Shown here: positions 35,501 to 45,037 of the stretch, piece after piece | Position numbering within the stretch: the first letter of the stretch is position 1 | Layout: every line of letters begins with the position of its first letter | NCBI GenBank assembly: GCA_965222975.1 | Contig: CBDCVJ010000087.1 | Coordinates: 796,038 to 860,037, forward strand | DNA from: UBA6168 sp965222975 | Lineage (GTDB): Bacteria; Bacteroidota; Bacteroidia; Chitinophagales; Saprospiraceae | DNA length: 64,000 nucleotides | Reading direction: 5' to 3' | Translations under genes and position numbers: made by a program | The notes under the pieces: generated by a model | The model's database searches: none | Seen by the model: the letters and a program-made list of their open reading frames with translations, nothing else | What the model was told of the DNA's origin: nothing

Positions 35501-35937
35501 GCTTGAAAAAACTACAGGACGCTGGCGTCAATGTCAATCTCGGCGCTCACGGCCAGCTCCAAGGCCTTGGTGCACACTGGGAACTCTGGATGCTTCAGCA
35601 GGGCGGTATGAGCAATCACCAAGCCCTTAAATGTGCTACTATCAACGGCGCGGAATACCTCGGCATGGAGCATCAACTCGGCTCCATCAAAACTGGCAAA
35701 CTGGCCGACCTGATCGTTCTCGATGCAAACCCATTAGAGAATATCCGCAACAGTGAAAAAGTGCGCTACACTATGTTGAATGGCCGCCTTTATGATGCCG
35801 CCACTATGAATGAAATTGGCAATTACACCCGTCCACGCACGAAGTTTTATTTTGAGCAGCCGGGCAGTGGGAATGGGTATCCTTATTTTCAGGAGACGAA
35901 TTCGTTTATGATGCCGCAGTGCTGTCAGAGGAATTGA
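32524..35937 (+). CDS. Secreted TolB-propeller/amidohydrolase fusion protein
   Basis: 1137 residues. Signal peptide (ends TTAQ, about residue 21), a charged linker (KKGSDKETTKEEHKKKW), then a beta-propeller (about 55-640) made of PD40/TolB-like blades with FSPDGKSIAF, FSPNGKRILFTSDAGGG, VSPDGRYVYFSED and others. The C-terminal amidohydrolase domain (about 660-1125) has TIMPGIIDVHAHSGN with the HxH metal ligands near residue 764, later His residues in HTGVEHNLPV and GAHGQLQGLGAHWE, and the tail GSIKTGKLADLIVLDANPL. Such large fusions occur in Bacteroidota and marine proteobacteria and are often annotated as imidazolonepropionase-like or dipeptidase-like hydrolases; the true substrate is unknown. 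Confidence 0.9.
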   Translation: MKKYILFLLITLINFQCTTAQDAKKGSDKETTKEEHKKKWDVNDPPGNDWGWKSVNFTTSEGTWMNLDVSPDGQWVVFDMLGDIYKMPITGGKATPLRKGIAWEVQPRFSPNGKRILFTSDAGGGDNCWVMDADGENAKQVTKEDFRLLNNGVWVDDNYIVARKHFTSGRSLGAGEMWMYHITGGSGIQLTERKNDQQDVNEPCVSPDGRYVYFSEDIYPGGFFQYNKDPNSQIFVIKRYDREKGEIKNVVTGPGGAVRPQVSNDGKLLAFVKRVRTKSVLYVHDLETQQEWPLFDGLSKDQQEAWTIFGVYPGFDWMPTDNEIVIYGLGKIWRVPVGLGVEKPARTVEIPFEVDADMKVAETVRFQNNAFDENFTAKTIRNAVTSPDGKSLVFNAVGMLWEKKLPTGAPAPLTRQNLLNAPKEIVPTDIQAGLSNGTYHFQAEPAFSPDGKSIAFVTWNDVEMGKIVLYDYSGEMLLKTGIDNKVLTKEKGIYRTPSFSPDGKWIVYRKDGGNSHQGYVHTKEPGIYIVPTDGSADPKFICPQGEYPIFSKDGKRIFYQKGGYLFGSLTKSVESVDLNGENKKEHFDGKYSQRYVISPDNEWVAWSELYKVYVAPFPKTGKKVGLTSKTKAVPVAQVAKDAGINIHWSANGKKLYWTLGEEYFSDDLTERFKFLEGSLDSLPQMDSVGLRVNLQLPSDKPTGLVAFTNARIITMESDEVIEKGTVLVEDNLIKEVGARVGVPSDAHVVDCAGKTIMPGIIDVHAHSGNFRYGLSPQKQWEYYANLAYGVTTSHDPSTNTEMVFANSELIKAGYMVGPRLFSTGTILYGADGDFKAVVNSLDDAKSALRRTKAFGAFSVKSYNQPRRNQRQQVMAAARELDILVMPEGGSFFYHNLSMVVDGHTGVEHNLPVVPLYKDVVNLWSATEAHNTPTLIVNYGSVNGEYYWYQNTNVWEQERLLSFTPRNVVDSRARHRTMIPDEEYQNGHILTSKSLKKLQDAGVNVNLGAHGQLQGLGAHWELWMLQQGGMSNHQALKCATINGAEYLGMEHQLGSIKTGKLADLIVLDANPLENIRNSEKVRYTMLNGRLYDAATMNEIGNYTRPRTKFYFEQPGSGNGYPYFQETNSFMMPQCCQRN

Positions 35938-35987
35938 TCCTTAATATTTTCGGCTTTTAAGCAGATTTAATGAAACCCAATAATAGA

Positions 35988-36034
35988 GGGGGGATGAAAA
36001 ATAAAAATTGAAAATTTTTATTTTTCATCCCCCC
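35988..36034. terminator. Bidirectional terminator between convergent genes
   Basis: Perfect 22-bp stem (35988-36009 with 36013-36034) and a 3-nt loop, made of GGGGGG plus an AT-rich core. It lies between the stops of two convergent genes and can form on both strands. Confidence 0.75.
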
Positions 36035-36100
36035 CCTTCTTCTTGTTTTTATCGCTCCACGAAAATCCCATTGCTAAAAGGTTCGAGAAGGGTTTGAAAT

Positions 36101-39100
36101 TTAATGTTTGACCATAACTTTCTCCGTCAGTTGTTTTCCAGATTCCATCACCCGAATAAGATATAACCCAGTTGGTAAATAGCTCATATCTATTTGGAAT
36201 TCGTTTTTGCCTACCAGCGTTCGGAGTATTCTATACTGTACCCTTCTACCAGTTTGATCAAGCATTTCTACAAAAGCGGTTTGACCTTCAACACTATAGT
36301 ATTGGACGCTTAATTGGCCTCTCACAGGGTTTGGAAAGAGGTGAAGGGTGTTTTCTTTTAAAGGCTCAACGGGAATTTCAACTATTTCCAAGTCACTATT
36401 TTGGTAGCTCCTATGGTTTTTATTGAAATCATTTACGGGATAAGCACCATCGTTGCCGACACGAACCAAAGGGTTGGGAGGACTGGAATAGGTAATGTGC
36501 AAGACTGGCGCATCGGCAGGACTACCGTTGTGCGACTCGGCAGTCCGTTCGCCCGTACCGGTGATGGCAAACACCATTGAGTTGTTGGCCGTCCAGCCAG
36601 GATGGTCTACGATCTCCTGAACGATGGACGACAGGTCGGGGGTCTGCTGGTCGGGGCCCGCTTCGCCGACGCTTGTCCAGGAGACGGGATCCCAATTGAC
36701 GGATGCGGTCGTCATGTTCCGGTTGGTAACATTGTGGGCAGTGTTCACGAAGGCAGGGGCGTCATCGTGGTCTTCTCCCTTGATGGTGAGGCTGGTGGCA
36801 CCAGAGTCCGTTTCATCAACGGTGAACTGGATATAAGCATTGGTCACCGTTGCCGCGGCGGGAACGTCCACATTATTGAAGCGCAAACCGACAGTCTGCT
36901 GAGTGCCGTTGTCAACCACCATTTCTAGGTCGGAGCTCGGGAAATTCAGCGTACCGTTGCTCCGCTCTTCCACATCGTCATCGCTATCGTCTATCTGGAC
37001 AGATATGTTAACTGTGGCAGGAGTGCCCACACAAATGCAATTGCTGTCATAGACATCGTTAAAGGTGTTGGGGTCGCCATCGTCACAGGCGGCGCCAATA
37101 TAAATGGCGGGGTCTGTGTCATCGCAATCGGTGTTGTCCGAAACATAACCACTGGGAGGGCTACAGGCAGTGGTCGAGTTATTGGGGTCGCCATAGCCGT
37201 CGCCGTCAGTATCTGCATAATAGGTATTTAAGACCCCTTCGTCAATTTGTCCGTCGCAGTCGTTGTCAACGCCATCGCAAACCTCGGTGGCGCCCGGGTA
37301 GGACGTCGGATCGTTGTCGTCACAGTCAACATTGGAACAGGAGCCATCGTTGTCCGCATCCACATAAGGGTCACATGGGTTGCCGCCAGAGGAATAGGTA
37401 ACGTGGAGGACTGCCGCATCGGCAGGGCTACCGTTGTGTGACTCGGCCGTCCGTTCGCCCGATCCGGTGATGGCAAACACCATTGAGTTGTTGGCCGTCC
37501 AGCCCGGACGGTCGATGATCTCCTGGACAACGGAGGAAAGGTCGGGGGTTCGTTGGTCGGGGCCTGCTTCCCCAGCGGTAGTCCAAGGAACGGGATCCCA
37601 GTTGACAGATGCGACTGTCATGTTCCGACTTGTAACATTGTGGGCAGCGTTCACGAAAGCCGGGGCGTCGTCGTGGTCTTCCCCCTTGATGGTGAGACTA
37701 GTGGTACCAGAGTCCGTTTCATCTACAGTGAACTGAATGTAGGCACTAGTCACCGTTGCCGAAGCAGGAACGTCCACATTGTTGAAGCGCAGGCCAACGG
37801 TCTGGTTGACGCCATTATCAACCACCATTTCAAGGTCGGAGCTTGGGAAGTTCAGCGTACCGTTGCTCCGCTCTTCCACATCGTCGTCGCTATCGTCTAT
37901 CTGGACAGATATGTTGACGGCGGCAGGGACGCCCACACAAATGCAATTGCTGTCGTAAGCATCATTAATGGTATTAGGGTCACCGTCGTCACAGGCGGCA
38001 CCGATATAAATAGCGGCATCCGTGTCATCGCAATCGGTGTTGTCCGAAACATAACCACTGGGAGGACTACAGGCAGTGGTCGAGCTATTTGGGTCGCCAT
38101 AGCCGTCGCCGTCAGTATCCGCATAATAAGTATTCAAGACCCCTTCGTCAATTTGTCCGTCGCAGTCGTTGTCAACGCCGTCACAGGTCTCGGTGGCGCC
38201 TGGGTTTATGTTGGCATCGGCATCATTGCAATCGGCGTTGTCTGAAACGTATCCCGAAGGCGCACTGCAAGCTTCGATGGTATTGCCTGCATCGCCGAAG
38301 CCATCGTTGTCGGTATCGGCATAGTAGGTGTTGGTCACCCCTTCGTCAATTTGCCCATTGCAGTCATTGTCAACGCCGTCGCAGATCTCGGTGGCGCCCG
38401 GGTAGGCCGTCGGATCATTGTCGTCACAGTCAACATTGGAACAGAAGCCGTCGCTGTCCGCATCCACGTAAGGGTCGCAGGAATTACCACCAGAGGAATA
38501 AGTAACATGAAGGACTGCCGCATCGGCAGAGCTGCCGTTGCGCGACTCAGCCGTCCGCTCACCAGAACCGGTAATCACGAATACCATTGAGTTGTTGGCC
38601 ATCCAGCCTGGGCGGTCAACGATCTCCTGGACAACGGAGGAAAGGTCGGGGGTCTGCTGGTCGGGACCTGCTTCTCCAATGTTTGTCCAAGGGGCAGGAT
38701 CCCAGTTAACGGTAGCTGAGGTTGTTGTCCGATTAGAAACGTTATAAGCGACGTTCGCAAATGCCGGGGCGTCGTCGTGATCCTCTCCTTTGATGGTGAG
38801 GTTAGTAGTACCGGAGTCCGTTTCATCGACGGTGAACTGGATGTAGGCATTGGTCACCGTTGCCGAGGCAGGGACGTCCACACCGTTGAAGCGCAGGCCG
38901 ACGGTCTGTAGGGTGGAATTGTCATCTACCAGTTCTAGATCAGAGCTTGGAAAATTCATCGAACCATTGGAAGTCCGCTCTTCCACATCGTCATCATTGC
39001 TGTCAATCTGGACGCTTATACTGACCAAGCCGAGGACGCCCACACAAATGCAATTGCTGTCATAGGCATCGTTGGAGGTGTTGGGGTCGCCGTCGTCACA

Positions 39101-42100
39101 AGGGGCACCGATGTAGATGGAGGCGTCCGTGTCATCGCAATCTGTATCGTCCGAAACATATCCGGGGGGAGCGCTACAGGCGGTAGTAGTGTTGTTGGAG
39201 TCGCCGAAGCCATCGCCGTCGGTATCAGCATAGAAAGTATTATTGGCAAGCCCTTCATCAATTTGTCCATCGCAATCGTTGTCAATACCATCACAGATTT
39301 CCGTCGCACCGGGATAAGCAGTTGCTTCGCTGTCGTTACAATCCGTGTTGTCTAATACGTAACCCAGAGGCGCAATACAAGCTTGGACAGTATTGTTTGC
39401 ATCGCCGAAACCATCGCCGTCGGTGTCCGCATAATAAGTATTTTGGGCAAACCCCTCGTCAATTTGCCCATCACAATCGTTGTCAATGCCATCGCAGGTT
39501 TCCGTCGCACCGGGATAGGCAGTTGCTTCATTGTCATCGCAATCGGTATTGTCTGAAACGTAGCCGGAAGGGGCACTACACGCCTGAATGGTATTGTTCG
39601 GGTCACCAAAGCTGTCGCCGTCGATGTCCGCATAGTAAATATTCCCTGTCTCATCAATTAGCCCATCGCAGTCATTGTCAATGCTGTCGCAAACTTCGGT
39701 AGCCTCAGGGTTGATTGATGGGTTATTGTCATCGCAATCATCACTGTTTGCAATATACCCACAAAATGCGATACAGTCTTCAACCGCGCTATTAGGATCT
39801 CCATACTTGTCGAAGTCCGTATCGGCATAGTAAGTTTTGGTCACGCCATCATCTACTTGGCCGTCACAATCGTTGTCAATGCCGTCACAAACCTCGCCAG
39901 CCCCAGGATGGATGGACGGGTCGTTGTCATCACAATCAACATCGGAGCAGGAACCATCATGATCGGCATCAACAAAGGGAGAACAAGGGTGGATGAAATA
40001 AGTAACGTGAAGGGTTGGAGCACCAGCAGGGCTTTTGCCATACGGCTCCGCTGCACGTCTTCCTGTACCAGTGATGATAAAACTCATGGCATTGTCCGCT
40101 GCCCACCCTGACCGATTGATGATTTCTTGAACGATAGCGGAAAGGTCAGAGGTTTGCTGATCAGGGCCAGCAGCGCCGGCAGTACCCCAATGCGGGGGCG
40201 ACCAGTTGGCCAAAGCAGTTGTTGTGGTCCGGCTGGTAATATTATATGAATTGGTTTCAATGAAAGGGGAGTTGTCATGGTCTTCGCCGTGTATGGTCAG
40301 ATTGGTTGCGACCGTATCAACCCGATCCGACGTGAATTGGATATAAGCATTGGTCACGATGGCGTCGGAGGGAATGTTGACGTTTTTGAAACGCAGGCCG
40401 ACAGTTTGATCGAAATTGCCTTCATTTACCATTTCTAAGTCCGAACTCCAATAATTTACCTTACCGTTAGTAGCATATTCTTCTACATCATCACGTACGT
40501 TATCAATTTGAGCAGAAAAATTTATCGAAGAGCCATCAAATACCGTGATGGAAATTTCAGTTGAACTGGTGTAACCGTCGTTATCAGTAGCAATGGCTTC
40601 TAGCAAATAGTCCCCAAAACCGGGAGGCGTCCAATTCTTTGAATAAGGGGCACTCATATCCGTCCCAACAGAAACCCCGTCCACAAAAAATTCAACCTGG
40701 GTCACGCTGCCGTCGCTATCGAAGGCATCGGCCTCGAAGGAAATGGTATTTAAATCCGGGAAGAGCTGAAAATTGGTGGGGGTTGTCCAATTAATGGCTG
40801 GAGGGGTAAAACCTGCTCCCACTCCATAAGTAATGTGCAAGGTAGGTGCAGAAGCAGGATCGGCAGGATTATAAGACTTGGCAGTCCGGTCACCTGTACC
40901 AGCGAGCTTAAACACCATTGCGTTATTTGATGCCCAACCAGGCCGATTGACGATTTCTTGTACGATGGCGGTGAGGTCGGGGGTTTGCTGGTCAGGACCT
41001 GACTCACCAGGGACTGTCCACGGGACTGGCGCCCAATTGACTGAAGCAGTTGTCACCACCCGGTTGGAAACGTCATGAGAAGTGGTTGTAAAGGCAGGGG
41101 CATGGTCATGATCTTCGCCATGAATGGTTATATTAGTAGTAATCGTATCAACATTGTCTGTAGTGAATTGGATATAAGCATTAGTCACGATGGAGGCAGG
41201 GGGAATATTGACATCACTAAAACGCAGACCAATTATTTGTTCGACGTTGAACTCATTGACCAGTTCCAGGTCACCGCTCCAAAAATTTATACTACCGCCA
41301 ATGACCTTCTCTTCCACATCACCATTTCTGTTATCGACTGGTGAAGTAATATTGATCGGAGAACCATCCTGCACTGTGATGGAAATTTCAGATAAAATGG
41401 TATGGCCATCGTTGTCGGTAGCTATGGCTTTCAGCAAATAATCCCCATAATCGGGCGGTGTCCAATCCATTGCATATGGCGCTGTCATATCAGTTCCAAC
41501 AGAAATCCCATCCACAAAAAATTCAACTTGGGTCACATTGCCGTCGCTATCAGATGCATTGACCTCAAAGCCGATGGGGTTTAAATCGGTGAAAAACTCC
41601 CCGTGGAAAGGATTGGTCCAATTGGCCAAAGGCAATTCACCCTGAAACAAGGTCAAATAGTCCTCTACGACACCACCATCGTTTAGGAATTTCACATCCA
41701 TCCGAGGCCCATCCACTTCCAAAATAGTAGAACCCAATTGGCTCACCCAATAATACATGATCGGATGTTTGTTCACTGGTGAGATTAGGCCAGCACTGCC
41801 TGTGACGATATAGACCGTACCTTCCTCGCTGCTATTTTGTTGGTAAGCTCCATCCCCGTTCAGCCTACCGTCCCCTCCATCGATATCATGGATGGCAGGG
41901 TCGTAGGTGTAGGAAGACCCGTGGTGGCCACTGATCAATTTGGAGCGCTCATAGGAATGGCTGTGGCCACTCAGGATCAGGTCAACGCCATGGTTTTCGC
42001 AGATCGGTACTACGTTTTCCCGCATTTGGGACAATCGGCATTGGATATCAGAATTATGCGAACCTCTTGAATAGGGGGGATGGTGGAAAATAACCACTAT

Positions 42101-42991
42101 CCACTCTTGGGTAGTCGCTCCGAGGTCATTTTCCAGCCAAGTCAGCATAGGACTGCCGAGACTCCGATCTTCATCGTGGGAATCCAACGAGACGATGTGA
42201 ATGTTGCCGTAATCGAAAGAATAATATTTTTCGGTGTTGGAAGCCAGACCGCCTGCCTCGCCATTTTCTGGAAAAGAAAAAATATCGTAATAATCGGCCT
42301 CCAAGCCAGTTGCACCCTGATAATCATGATTACCCGGACATGACCACAGCATGGTATTTCTAAGTTTCTCGTGGTACGCATCAAAAACAGCAGCTTGATA
42401 TTCTGAATCAAGCCCATCCGAATAGGCATTGTCGCCCAACATAAGAATCATGTCCGTGTGATTGCTCCCAATGTAATTATAATAAGCATCCCGAACTGCA
42501 TGCTGGTTAATATTTGCCGTTCCGCAATCACCCAATACCCAAGCAGTGATAGGCTGTGAAGCACCAGCGGTAGGGGCCGTTTTAAAGTAATGATCATTAT
42601 CGCCACCGACCGATTGTCCGCTGTTGTCGCCGATGGCGTAATAATAAGTAGTATTGGGGGTCAGACCAGAAACAGTTACTTCATGGTCTATCCGGTTACC
42701 GCTCTCGGTTACTGTTTGGTTAAGATTGGAGGGGCTGTTCCCATACCAAACCTTACTATCGGTACTATCAGCAGTCCGCCATTTGATGATCGTACTGGTA
42801 GGTGTCCCGCTTTGCAAGTAGGGACCACGGATAACAGTAGGAACCACAGTGCTATTGCCACAAACTCCCGTAAGTTCTGGGTTGTCTGTATCTGTCAAAT
42901 AAGTGTTGCTGGAAAATGAATGGATGGAACATAGCAAAGCAGCCAAAAAAATTACTGCTTTCGTCATTGAATTAATAATGCTCTTTTTCAT
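36101..42991 (-). CDS. Giant secreted purple-acid-phosphatase-like repeat protein, T9SS-tagged
   Basis: 2296 residues from the ATG at 42991 (signal MTKAVIFLAALLCSIHSFSS). Order: fibronectin-like domain (about 45-145); metallophosphoesterase (150-420) with GDCG, MLGDNAYSDG, CPGNHDYQG, FHHPPYSRG and LSGHSHSYERS, all metal ligands of the purple acid phosphatase group; two Ig-like domains (VEFFVDGISVGTDM...) alternating with two DNRLRE-like sandwich modules; a calcium-binding-style MopE array (CDGIDNDCDGQIDEG repeats); then three more sandwich modules separated by MopE repeats; and a T9SS type A domain (LHLFPNPVRGQLSV to VMVKH). I count five sandwich modules of about 175 residues and seven full MopE repeats. 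It is probably a cell-surface or released phosphatase on a long stalk. DNA-level similarity among late modules shows recent duplication. Confidence 0.9.
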   Translation of the reverse strand: MKKSIINSMTKAVIFLAALLCSIHSFSSNTYLTDTDNPELTGVCGNSTVVPTVIRGPYLQSGTPTSTIIKWRTADSTDSKVWYGNSPSNLNQTVTESGNRIDHEVTVSGLTPNTTYYYAIGDNSGQSVGGDNDHYFKTAPTAGASQPITAWVLGDCGTANINQHAVRDAYYNYIGSNHTDMILMLGDNAYSDGLDSEYQAAVFDAYHEKLRNTMLWSCPGNHDYQGATGLEADYYDIFSFPENGEAGGLASNTEKYYSFDYGNIHIVSLDSHDEDRSLGSPMLTWLENDLGATTQEWIVVIFHHPPYSRGSHNSDIQCRLSQMRENVVPICENHGVDLILSGHSHSYERSKLISGHHGSSYTYDPAIHDIDGGDGRLNGDGAYQQNSSEEGTVYIVTGSAGLISPVNKHPIMYYWVSQLGSTILEVDGPRMDVKFLNDGGVVEDYLTLFQGELPLANWTNPFHGEFFTDLNPIGFEVNASDSDGNVTQVEFFVDGISVGTDMTAPYAMDWTPPDYGDYLLKAIATDNDGHTILSEISITVQDGSPINITSPVDNRNGDVEEKVIGGSINFWSGDLELVNEFNVEQIIGLRFSDVNIPPASIVTNAYIQFTTDNVDTITTNITIHGEDHDHAPAFTTTSHDVSNRVVTTASVNWAPVPWTVPGESGPDQQTPDLTAIVQEIVNRPGWASNNAMVFKLAGTGDRTAKSYNPADPASAPTLHITYGVGAGFTPPAINWTTPTNFQLFPDLNTISFEADAFDSDGSVTQVEFFVDGVSVGTDMSAPYSKNWTPPGFGDYLLEAIATDNDGYTSSTEISITVFDGSSINFSAQIDNVRDDVEEYATNGKVNYWSSDLEMVNEGNFDQTVGLRFKNVNIPSDAIVTNAYIQFTSDRVDTVATNLTIHGEDHDNSPFIETNSYNITSRTTTTALANWSPPHWGTAGAAGPDQQTSDLSAIVQEIINRSGWAADNAMSFIITGTGRRAAEPYGKSPAGAPTLHVTYFIHPCSPFVDADHDGSCSDVDCDDNDPSIHPGAGEVCDGIDNDCDGQVDDGVTKTYYADTDFDKYGDPNSAVEDCIAFCGYIANSDDCDDNNPSINPEATEVCDSIDNDCDGLIDETGNIYYADIDGDSFGDPNNTIQACSAPSGYVSDNTDCDDNEATAYPGATETCDGIDNDCDGQIDEGFAQNTYYADTDGDGFGDANNTVQACIAPLGYVLDNTDCNDSEATAYPGATEICDGIDNDCDGQIDEGLANNTFYADTDGDGFGDSNNTTTACSAPPGYVSDDTDCDDTDASIYIGAPCDDGDPNTSNDAYDSNCICVGVLGLVSISVQIDSNDDDVEERTSNGSMNFPSSDLELVDDNSTLQTVGLRFNGVDVPASATVTNAYIQFTVDETDSGTTNLTIKGEDHDDAPAFANVAYNVSNRTTTSATVNWDPAPWTNIGEAGPDQQTPDLSSVVQEIVDRPGWMANNSMVFVITGSGERTAESRNGSSADAAVLHVTYSSGGNSCDPYVDADSDGFCSNVDCDDNDPTAYPGATEICDGVDNDCNGQIDEGVTNTYYADTDNDGFGDAGNTIEACSAPSGYVSDNADCNDADANINPGATETCDGVDNDCDGQIDEGVLNTYYADTDGDGYGDPNSSTTACSPPSGYVSDNTDCDDTDAAIYIGAACDDGDPNTINDAYDSNCICVGVPAAVNISVQIDDSDDDVEERSNGTLNFPSSDLEMVVDNGVNQTVGLRFNNVDVPASATVTSAYIQFTVDETDSGTTSLTIKGEDHDDAPAFVNAAHNVTSRNMTVASVNWDPVPWTTAGEAGPDQRTPDLSSVVQEIIDRPGWTANNSMVFAITGSGERTAESHNGSPADAAVLHVTYSSGGNPCDPYVDADNDGSCSNVDCDDNDPTSYPGATEVCDGVDNDCDGQIDEGVLNTYYADTDGDGYGDPNNSTTACSPPSGYVSDNTDCDDTDPAIYIGAACDDGDPNTFNDVYDSNCICVGTPATVNISVQIDDSDDDVEERSNGTLNFPSSDLEMVVDNGTQQTVGLRFNNVDVPAAATVTNAYIQFTVDETDSGATSLTIKGEDHDDAPAFVNTAHNVTNRNMTTASVNWDPVSWTSVGEAGPDQQTPDLSSIVQEIVDHPGWTANNSMVFAITGTGERTAESHNGSPADAPVLHITYSSPPNPLVRVGNDGAYPVNDFNKNHRSYQNSDLEIVEIPVEPLKENTLHLFPNPVRGQLSVQYYSVEGQTAFVEMLDQTGRRVQYRILRTLVGKNEFQIDMSYLPTGLYLIRVMESGKQLTEKVMVKH
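36480..39030. repeat. Tandem intragenic duplication of sandwich plus MopE modules
   Basis: Three copies of a ~0.54-kb module, starting (minus strand) near 39030, 37925 and 37018, are highly similar at the DNA level. Equivalent points lie 906 bp apart between the two downstream copies and 1107 bp apart for the earlier one. The 201-bp difference equals one 67-residue MopE repeat, so units were gained or lost in frame. Confidence 0.8.
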
Positions 42992-43048
42992 GGGAATTAG
43001 AGTTGTGTTATATAAAGGTGATAAATTTGGTTCGTTCGCTTGAAGCAT

Positions 43049-43647
43049 ATATGCTCATTTACATAGATGCGCGTTTAGAACATCAGGTCTTCACAGGTTT
43101 TTACAGGAAAGAAGAAAAAATGAAATTTCAATTTTTCTCTCTCCGCCAAAATCCGTGATAAACCAGAACACCAACAGACTGAAAAACAAACCGAAGGAAC
43201 AGTGTGTGAGATGATCCCTAAAAAAATTTCGGTAAGGGTAGAGCAGTGAGACAGTTAAGAGGTATCAAATTGTACCTGTATCTATCAAATTAATGTGGTA
43301 TGATCAAACAAAACAATTTTCTATTTTTATCTCATTGGGTTAAACCAGATGGGTTTGGCCGTCTTTTGGTTTGATCTTTTAAAACTTGTATGGTGTAAGT
43401 CGGATACATGATTGTTTGTTTTACTTAAAAGTATCCTAACCATTAAAAGCACCGAAATCAACCTGACCTGATATTCAAAATTTATTTACAAATAAAATAA
43501 ATCTTCATATTTGGCTGATTATCAATAAAAAACATCAATTAATTAATCCAAACCGAGAATAATATTAACCCATATACACAAATATAAGTAAATCATTTAT
43601 ACTCAAAGAAAAAATACCCGTAATAAGGGCGCCCTCCTTATAATTAA
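43049..43647. other. AT-rich intergenic stretch
   Basis: About 600 bases between the divergent giant gene and the SGNH pseudogene. Very AT-rich from about 43270 on, with runs such as AATTAATTAATCC. I see no gene, hairpin or convincing promoter. Confidence 0.4.
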
Positions 43648-43695
43648 TTGTTCAACTTTTTGCTTTTTTTACCTTATTTCAAATTGCCGATACTC

Positions 43696-44855
43696 ATGCA
43701 CTTCCTAAAACTTTCTGCCGTCAACCTCCTTGTCCTTTTCCTATTGCTCGCTACATTCGAGTGGGTATTGGAAAAAGTCAATCCAGATGAACGTCACCAT
43801 TCCATCTTAGGTCGATATATTCACTTGCGGGAAACAGCCCTGCCCAATACCCATTTCGACAGAAAGGCCACATCCTGTTTTCCAGTATTACACTGAAAAT
43901 TTGGAAATAAAAAATTACAATGTTGCAGTGGATGCTCAGGGCTTTATTCGTTCCGAAACATTATTGCCAGAGGCGGAAATGAACATTGTCTTTCTCGGTG
44001 GCAGCACGACGGAGTGCCGCTATGTGGATGACAGCCTGCGCTTCCCGAGTTTGGTAGGGAAAAAATTGCAGCAGGGCAGGCCATTCGGTAAACACCTTCA
44101 ATGCAGGAGTGGCATACGGAGTCATAGTTTGCACAGCCTCAATATTTTGACAAATAAAATATTGCACCACGATTATCAAATAGCAGTGCTGATGCATGGC
44201 ATTAATGACCTGGTGCATTTATCATATAATGGAAGTTTTATTAACGATGAAAAAACACCCACCCGACGCAAAATATCGTCACCTGTAGCCAAAGCCTGAT
44301 TTTGACGATCAGGATTTTTATTATTTTAGAAAAAAAGGAATTTTAAAACGGTTGGAAAAATCTTTTCAGGTTTTATTTCCCAGATTGCATTATGAATTGT
44401 TGGCGACTAAAGTAAAAATAATTTCACAGCAGCAGCCACTCGAATTTGGTTGGGAAAAATTGCAGCCCATCGGCGAACCGCAATTCGAGGAATATAAAAA
44501 CAATTTGCGGGGCTTTGCCGCCCTGTGTCGGGCCAATAATATAAGACCTATTTTAATGACGCAATTTAATAGGGTATTGGAAAAGGAATTTTTGGAAAAC
44601 CCTACCTTCCAGCCGTACATGGAAAAGCTCCAGGCATCGGGCACTTCTGTCGCAGCATTTTGCGATAGTTATAAAAAAATGAATGGCATCGTGCGGGAAG
44701 TAGCTGCAGAGGAAAGGGTTTTATTAATTGATTTAGATTCCATGATTCTCAAGTCAAAGGCGTATTTATATGACATGGTGCATTTGCATGGGGAAGGGTC
44801 GAAATTGACAGCGGAAATTGTTTTTGAAAAATTGGAAAAGGAAATTTTAGATTGA
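43696..44855 (+). pseudogene. SGNH/GDSL-like hydrolase, multiply frameshifted
   Basis: Three frames together reconstruct one membrane-anchored SGNH hydrolase. Frame one (43696-43896) gives an N-terminal anchor MHFLKLSAVNLLVLFLLLAT. Frame two (to 44299) holds block I, FLGGSTTECRYVDDSLRFP, and block III, MHGINDLVH. Frame three (44300-44855) ends with the catalytic DMVHLHGEGS. Breaks lie near 43876, near 44285, and a paired shift between about 44092 and 44125 where VNTFNAGVAYG is read out of frame. Four indels in 1.2 kb, not all in homopolymers, point to real decay. Such proteins deacetylate or de-esterify surface glycans. Confidence 0.78.
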
Positions 44856-44972
44856 GATAACCAGGATTCTTTTTTGAAAAAAAGACGCCAATAATAGCTA
44901 TCCATAAATTTATGAGACTTTTGATTTATGGAGCTGCAATACTTCAAAAAATTAAAGTGATTAAAAATAAAG

Positions 44973-45007
44973 CGGCCTGACCATTCCTATATGTCAGGCC
45001 GTTTTTT
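44973..45007. terminator. Bidirectional intrinsic terminator
   Basis: CGGCCTGAC (44973-44981) pairs with GTCAGGCCG (44993-45001), 11-nt loop, TTTTTT after it on the plus strand and a T-rich tail on the minus strand. It serves the SGNH pseudogene and the convergent six-gene operon. Confidence 0.85.
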
Positions 45008-45037
45008 GGCTTATATTTTATTCGAAAAAGGGTTGAT

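Noticed and set aside
37553..38245. Plus-strand open frames across the repeat region of the giant phosphatase gene
   Set aside because: They recur with the same period as the coding repeats on the other strand and read as low-complexity Arg/His/Val sequence; they are shadows of the MopE and sandwich modules.
36480..39990. Regularly spaced similar sequences that might suggest a CRISPR array
   Set aside because: The units are 201 or 906 bp, keep an open reading frame, and encode CDGxDNDCDGQ-type repeats; spacers are not unique short sequences.
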